A stretch of DNA of 64,000 bases from Ectobius pallidus (lineage: Eukaryota > Arthropoda > Insecta > Blattodea > Ectobiidae). Under the pieces are notes generated by a model. The model was not told the origin of the DNA, did not search any database, and saw only the letters and a program-made list of their open reading frames with translations. The translations under genes and the position numbers were made by a program. Shown one piece after another: positions 59,091-64,000 of the stretch (the first letter of the stretch is position 1; each line of letters starts with the position of its first letter). Where the stretch lies: the NCBI GenBank assembly GCA_964059195.1, contig CAXKWD010000003.1, forward strand, positions 22,550,606 through 22,614,605, written 5' to 3'.

Positions 59091-59127
<37 letters not shown>
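59088..59127. repeat. (ATT)n microsatellite
   Basis: TTATTATTATT units are uninterrupted from about 59093 to 59126. Confidence 0.95.
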
Positions 59128-59137
59128 GCTATTATTA

Positions 59138-59931
59138 CTTCCTCTGCCCGTACCATAGGTACTATAAGGAAGTATTGTTTTCGACCCCAAAATTCGAAGT
59201 TGAGTTTTTAGCATATATACACGTTTCAAGGCCCCCTGAATCCAAAAATACCATTTTTGGAAACATGTCTGTGTGTCTGTCTGTCTGTGAACACTCTAGC
59301 TCCAAAACGGAAGATCGTATGGAAAACAAAATTTCGTATTTGGGTCAGGTACCTTCTGAAGATGTGAGGATAAGATTGGCGACTATTTTCTCTTATTTTT
59401 AAGGGGACTTTACATGAAGAAATTTTCGTTTTTCGCGATTTTCTCGAAAACGGCTCTAACGATTTTCTTTAAATTTTGCACAAGTGTAGCTTATAGTGAG
59501 AGCTAAAACTTTTATTTGAAACTTTTTTTCGAAAACATTCTCTGAAGGCAGTTACATGCCACCTATTGTTCACCCACTGTTTGTAAAAATTTTGTGTTGT
59601 GTGGTTAACAATTGAATACACACTCTTTCACGGCCTCTTATTCTATATAAGAATGAAGTGAGAAAGACATATTGGAGGGAAATATTCGATAAAGTTCGGA
59701 AATTATTCTTAACGACGGAAGTTTCAATAAATGTCTGCAGTCACTTGTTTTTGTTTGCTATATAGTCTGCACTTTTATTAGTTGCATCATTTTCAAAGAA
59801 GAGGTTATCAGGTATTTATCGTATAATTAGCGTTAAATTGTGTCTTGCGTTTCTGTACAAGGATATGTGAATACTCCTAACTTTTATTTGGGCAGAGGAA
59901 GTTATGTGACTTTCACATCAGATTTTTTTTA
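59138..59931. repeat. Dispersed repeat family E, longest copy
   Basis: The left part (59138-59500) is shared with 54399-54790. The right part (59522-59931) is shared with 36905-37341 and 14550-14927. ACTTCCTCTGCCC at 59139 is the exact inverse of GGGCAGAGGAAGT at 59892, though similarity between copies continues some 20 bp past the latter. Non-coding; class unknown. Confidence 0.7.
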
Positions 59932-62387
59932 CTCATTCCAAGGGTCCCTCAGCCATAGGCCATATCTCTGGACGAGTTACATAATTACATACAATTAGAC
60001 GTTCGTGTTTTGTTCTATTTAATACTGTGACAAAAAGAACATTCAAAATTCGAGGAATAACGGAGTTACTCCAGGGCCCAGTTGATTCAGGTACGGTACT
60101 ACCAACTGTAAGATCGCGGGCTCGATCCCGATCAGGGCATTGTGATTTGTCAATTGTGTATGAAGCTGATAATCTTATCTTCTTCAAGTGTCGAGTGTAA
60201 ACAAATTTGGAGCCATAATTTCCTGGCACCCTAAGGGCCTCTACGATCTGTATAGGGAAAACTTTCCGAATTTTATTTGTGGAATAATAATAGGGGCCAA
60301 AGAAATGTGGTTACTATTAATTTTTTCACCAAGCAAAACAAAAAAAAAAAAAAAAATCATAGAATCACTTTATAAGAACATCAAATTAATATTATATTGT
60401 AGCCTACTTTGCGATTGAAAGTTAAAAAATATTAAGTCTAGGCCCCCAAATAATAATAGTCAATAGTAATATGGTGATAATATTGATCATAGCAAAAATA
60501 ATACCAATAACTGTAACAGGAATCACATGTAAGAGACGTAGCTGAAGGGGCTATCCAGGCACAAAAAGAAACCAGATGAGAGTCAACAGAAACTAATACT
60601 GTAGCTAGTAAAAAATAGTTGACAAAAGAAGTTGACAAATAGGCCTATAAGACCATATTTCTAAACTTATAATGCATATGTGTGTGTGTATGTATATATA
60701 TATATACACACACACACATAAGAAACTAGAAGAGTTGTTAAAGAAAGGAAAAACTAAAAATATACTTAGAAAATAACTATGTAGGCCTATTCAAAGCAAA
60801 CAAGGCAACTTAGGCGACACAAATGTATGCACCCAATGAATTTATGCCAAATGGATCGCGTATATTGTAATTTGTAACATCCTATAGTACTTTAATATGC
60901 AGAAAATGAACCACCTAGATTTTTAACCGCCTCCTTATGTCTGTACGAACTTGAGCTGCCATACCATTGCGTTTGGACAAACAGCCAATTAACAAAAAGC
61001 CGAGCGAAGGAAAAACTCTCATGAAAGATTCACCATTCGTGATTTCTAATTGCAGTTTTAAAACTTGCCATGTAACAGAGGCAACAAGGTTAATGGAGTG
61101 CAAGGAAGAAAAAACAGATTCTTTAGACTCACGTATTCTGACTATGGTGTTAACAAGAAAAACAAAACAAGGCGTAAAAGAGCAAGGGGGTGCATTCATT
61201 GTGAAATTGTCAGCTCATCAAGGAAAATATTTAGAAACTATGTTCTCTTGCTTCTTTTTTCAATTTCCATACCCATAGATACACATGGTCCCGCTGGAAG
61301 CATATAGGCTAAGCGAGATCCATTGTTGCTTAACAATATTCAGTTCGGAATACATATATATGACTATTTACGTAAATGGGGATTTAAGTAAGTTATTACA
61401 AACCTGATAAAGATATCAGATTTATTTTTTATGGCCACAAGTTTCTTTGAATAAATTATACGTTATTATAATTATAATGGTATAAAGAGATATGCTTCTT
61501 AGATTGACCTATAAGTTAATGGACATACAACGCTAATATGAACCAACCGTCTTACGTCAAAAGATGTTCTTTAACACAATGCCATTTTTTCACAAGGTGA
61601 TTCGACGAATGGTCAGATTTTAGTACAGATAATGTAGAATAGCATTTGAAAGAGTTTTTTTCTTCATATTTTGAAAATAAATTATTCATAAATAGAACTG
61701 AAAATATTTTTTTTGCATATGATGCTTCTATTAGGATAATACTTCATACATTAACATAAATAACAGAGATGTGATTTTCTTTACCCTTTTCAGAGCTGAA
61801 TTTATATAGTTAATATAAGCAATCATCACGTGAAAACATCAGTGAGATCTGGGTTTAAAATCCGGAGTGAAAATTTCAATACAGTAGCCGGTTTCCATGT
61901 ATGATAACTCTAACATGAAAAAAAAATCTTCATACTTTACATAATATATTGCTTTTGTTTTATATCTCTAAAGACAGTAGGCCCTAACAGTGAAAATATT
62001 AATTCAGAGGAAATTTTCTTTTGAACAGAAGAAATCTTACTACAGAAAAGATTCATGCGGAATCGACTGGAATTTTTAGTAGAAGCCGTTAACAACAACA
62101 ACAACAACAACAACAATAATAATAATAACAATAATAATAATATAATATCCTAATAATAATAAAGAAAAAACGAGAAGGGAAAGAAGGAAAATAGTGTAAA
62201 AACGGCAATATTAAAGGTGAAGTTGAATAGAAGGTTATTTTTTCCACTTTTCTTTTTTATTCTCCTTTAATCCAAAGACAGGTCCTTATGCTTCCGGGAT
62301 GTTCAGGATATTTTTTTTATAATTAAGCTGTGTTTATACTCCTTTTAACTGCGACCTGCGAGGCCATATCAGGAATTCGGGATGTGT
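59932..62387. other. Unassigned intronic DNA
   Basis: It holds a SINE-head-like fragment (CGCGGGCTCGATCCCGATC, 60114), a poly(A) run at 60339-60356, a (TG)n(TA)n(CA)n palindromic microsatellite at 60676-60720, the dispersed repeat copy at 61805-61945 and (AAC)n/(AAT)n at 62092-62148. Open frames at 60967-61278 resemble nothing known to me. Confidence 0.45.
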
Positions 62388-62515
62388 GTCTATACAGTAG
62401 GGTAGGCCATGGAACTATTGATTGTCAATTGTTTCTATTATTGGGGCATTTTTATGGAGTAAATTTCAACTGATATTAATTTAAATGGATGAAATGGCGA
62501 AGATGATTCATGGTA
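62388..62515. repeat. Dispersed repeat copy without the hAT MITE (empty site)
   Basis: GTGTCTATACAGTAGGGTAG, GCCATGGAACTATTGATTG, TTTCTATTATTGGGG and AGTAAATTTCAACTGATATT parallel the two flanks of the MITE at 6391-6910 without interruption. Confidence 0.8.
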
Positions 62516-62519
62516 TGTA

Positions 62520-62665
62520 AATATCCAATCCGTCATTTGCGTTTACGACTGGGGAAACCATGAAAAAACCCATGTCAAATTGACCGGCCATGGGGCTTGA
62601 ACTTGGGACATCCCGAATGCGAGTCCCAGATGTTATCATCTCGGCCACCTCGCTCGGTATCATAC
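62520..62665 (-). mobile_element. tRNA-headed SINE family H, copy
   Basis: The minus-strand head is CGAGCGAGGTGGCCGAGATG and GTCCCAAGTTCAAGCCCCAT, then CATGGCCGGTCAATTTGACA and ACGCAAATGACGGATTG. Confidence 0.7.
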
Positions 62666-63535
62666 CTTGTTTTATTTTTTTCATATAACTTGTGCCGTAT
62701 TTTATTTCGAATACACAAAAATACACAGACTTAGATATATATCCGTACAGTGTTGTAATATTAAAATGTATTGTAATTTAAACATTATACATTCTACAAA
62801 GTATTATCTTATATAAAAAATCAAAAATCAAATTTAAAAATGAATATTTGACACTGACTTACATAAAACGTTGCCTCAAAATGATAGAAATATTCCAGAA
62901 CTGTTTAAACAGAACGTAGACCTATTTGAACACATCTGCGTTTATAGTCTCTTGCAAATAATTGCGTGGCATGCACTATTTAAGAATCAAGCTTTGCAAC
63001 ACAATAATTTTAAAATTACCATTTCCGTGGAAAAAAATCTTACGTAATTTACAGATTTCTACCTTTCTTTACCTGAAACTTCAACAAAAACTCCAGTTGT
63101 ACTTTATAAAAACACGTGTCCCGTGCATATCAGAATGGCAATCTCGAAAATATGGCGAGAAGCGTCCGATGTAATTGGATTTAACATCACGTAGAGTCAA
63201 GACTTTCGTATGTAAAAATGGCGCGCGCGTGCGCAGAATTAGATACGGATTAGGAATTTCATTCCTGTGTGTCACAACCAAATTAGGCACACAACTTCTT
63301 AACTCGTTTTTTAAAGTCCAACATCGTCATTCTTCCTCGGAGCATCTGCTATCAGCTTTTATTTGCTAACGTTAAGAATAATATTTTCATAGGTGATTCC
63401 ACTGGAGATTAAGAATTTATCTGAAGAAACTCCTAATCTCGAGTGGGATTTATTAGGACTAGTCCAATAATAAAATGTAACATAGACCTATCATAAAATA
63501 ATAATTACTTTCTTACTTGTTGGATATATTTGCAT
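62666..63535. other. Unassigned intronic DNA
   Basis: The patch AATGGCGCGCGCGTGCGCAG lies at 63218. No gene recognised. Confidence 0.5.
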
Positions 63536-63697
63536 TCATGAACCACAGATTTTTTTCTCTGTGGGACATTATATGAGAATATCATACGAGAAAAATTCCT
63601 CTGACACTGGGACTTGAACCCAGGCCCTTTCGCTATCCGTGCCACTGCTCTACCGACTGAGCTAAGCCAGAGTTCACTTGTCAGCGCCAGATGGAAC
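63536..63697 (-). mobile_element. SINE family E, inverted copy
   Basis: On the minus strand it reads CCATCTGGCGCTGACAAGTG, ACTCTGGCTTAGCTCAGTCG, GGTTCAAGTCCCAGTGTCAG, GGAATTTTTCTCG and AATCTGTGGTTCATGAATGC. The leader is truncated at 63697, where it meets a plus-strand tail. Confidence 0.8.
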
Positions 63698-63745
63698 CTC
63701 ATGTAATGTCCAACAGAGACAATAATCTGTGCTTCATGAGTGCAT
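63698..63745 (+). mobile_element. SINE family E, 3' tail only
   Basis: ATGTAATGTCCAACAGAGAC, AATAATCTGTGCTTCATGAG and TGCATATA are the plus-strand tail seen at 53510-53558, directly abutting the inverted copy. Confidence 0.75.
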
Positions 63746-63799
63746 ATACTGTATACCCTTCTTGAATGTTAACTGTACAGTAAGCCCGGTCACAAAAAT

Positions 63800-64000
63800 C
63801 ACTAATTAGTGTGTCTCACAGTACTGCATATGACATAACTTGTCTGTCAGTGAGGTAGACCATTAAGGGCAATCAGCCATAGGAGAGAAGTTTCATCTGG
63901 CCCTGTGAAGTGAACTCTGGCTTAGCTCATTTGGTATAGCAGTGGCACGGATAGCCCAAAGGTCGTCGGTTTAAATCCCAATGCCATAGGAATTTTTCTC
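63800..64000 (+). mobile_element. SINE family E, copy cut by the window edge
   Basis: TCTGTCAGTGAGGTAGACCA, GCCATAGGAGAGAAG, CTCTGGCTTAGCTCATTTGG and GGTCGTCGGTTTAAATCCCA follow the order of 53310-53560. The 3' tail lies beyond 64000. Confidence 0.8.

Larger units (their letters stand above)
41492..64000 (-). other. Upstream intron of the Serrate gene (inferred, left part only)
   Basis: The EGF1-2 exon is preceded by a good acceptor. No DSL-domain signature (the Cys-rich stretch with FGHY, then C..GW.G..C) was seen on the minus strand up to 64000. The preceding exon is thus probably outside the window, making this intron longer than 22 kb. This was a by-eye scan only. Confidence 0.55.

Noticed and set aside
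60967..61278. 103-codon Lys/Thr-rich frame, considered as a transposase fragment
   Set aside because: No catalytic motif or family signature could be identified in any of the frames.

Overview
The window is eukaryotic, about 65% A+T, and almost entirely intron. The only host coding sequence I can support is two minus-strand exons of a Serrate/Jagged-type Notch ligand, at 41358-41491 and 11198-11431. Their reading frames and phase-1 splice junctions fit each other exactly across a 29,926 bp intron. The rest of the window is intron too, if the gene extends beyond both edges: 1-11197 would lie in a downstream intron and 41492-64000 in an upstream one.

The ligand sequence is closest, from memory of the family, to arthropod Serrate. 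The many tRNA-headed SINEs, the LINE 3' tails, the very long introns and the mariner, hAT and pogo remains point to a large-genome insect. A polyneopteran such as a cockroach is my guess, not something the sequence proves.

Layout. 1-11197: a hAT MITE (746-1199), a retroposed sequence with a 62-base poly(A) (to 2044), a piggyBac-like element with tandem right ends (3691-4445), a TIR element (5717-6221), a hAT MITE (6391-6910), a mariner fold-back (7762-8384) and a LINE tail (10517-10916). 11198-11431: Serrate exon with EGF3 and EGF4. 11432-41357: the large intron, with a mariner transposase relic, a 593 bp TIR element, SINEs of several families, LINE fragments, a 39 bp perfect palindrome, five TIR/MITE insertions between 33.2 and 41.0 kb and a purine-rich tract. 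41358-41491: exon with the end of EGF1 and all of EGF2. 41492-64000: upstream intron, with a 365-codon open LINE reverse-transcriptase segment nested in a SINE, more hAT MITEs with 8 bp target duplications and inverted SINE copies at the right edge.

Nothing here works as an operon or pathway. The host content is one Notch-ligand gene, and everything else is mobile DNA at various stages of decay. The main signal not explained by individual features is the perfect palindrome TAGGCCTA. It occurs about 23 times by eye where fewer than one is expected, mostly outside the repeats I could delimit. I saw no bacterial genes, CRISPR array, rRNA or convincing functional tRNA gene.
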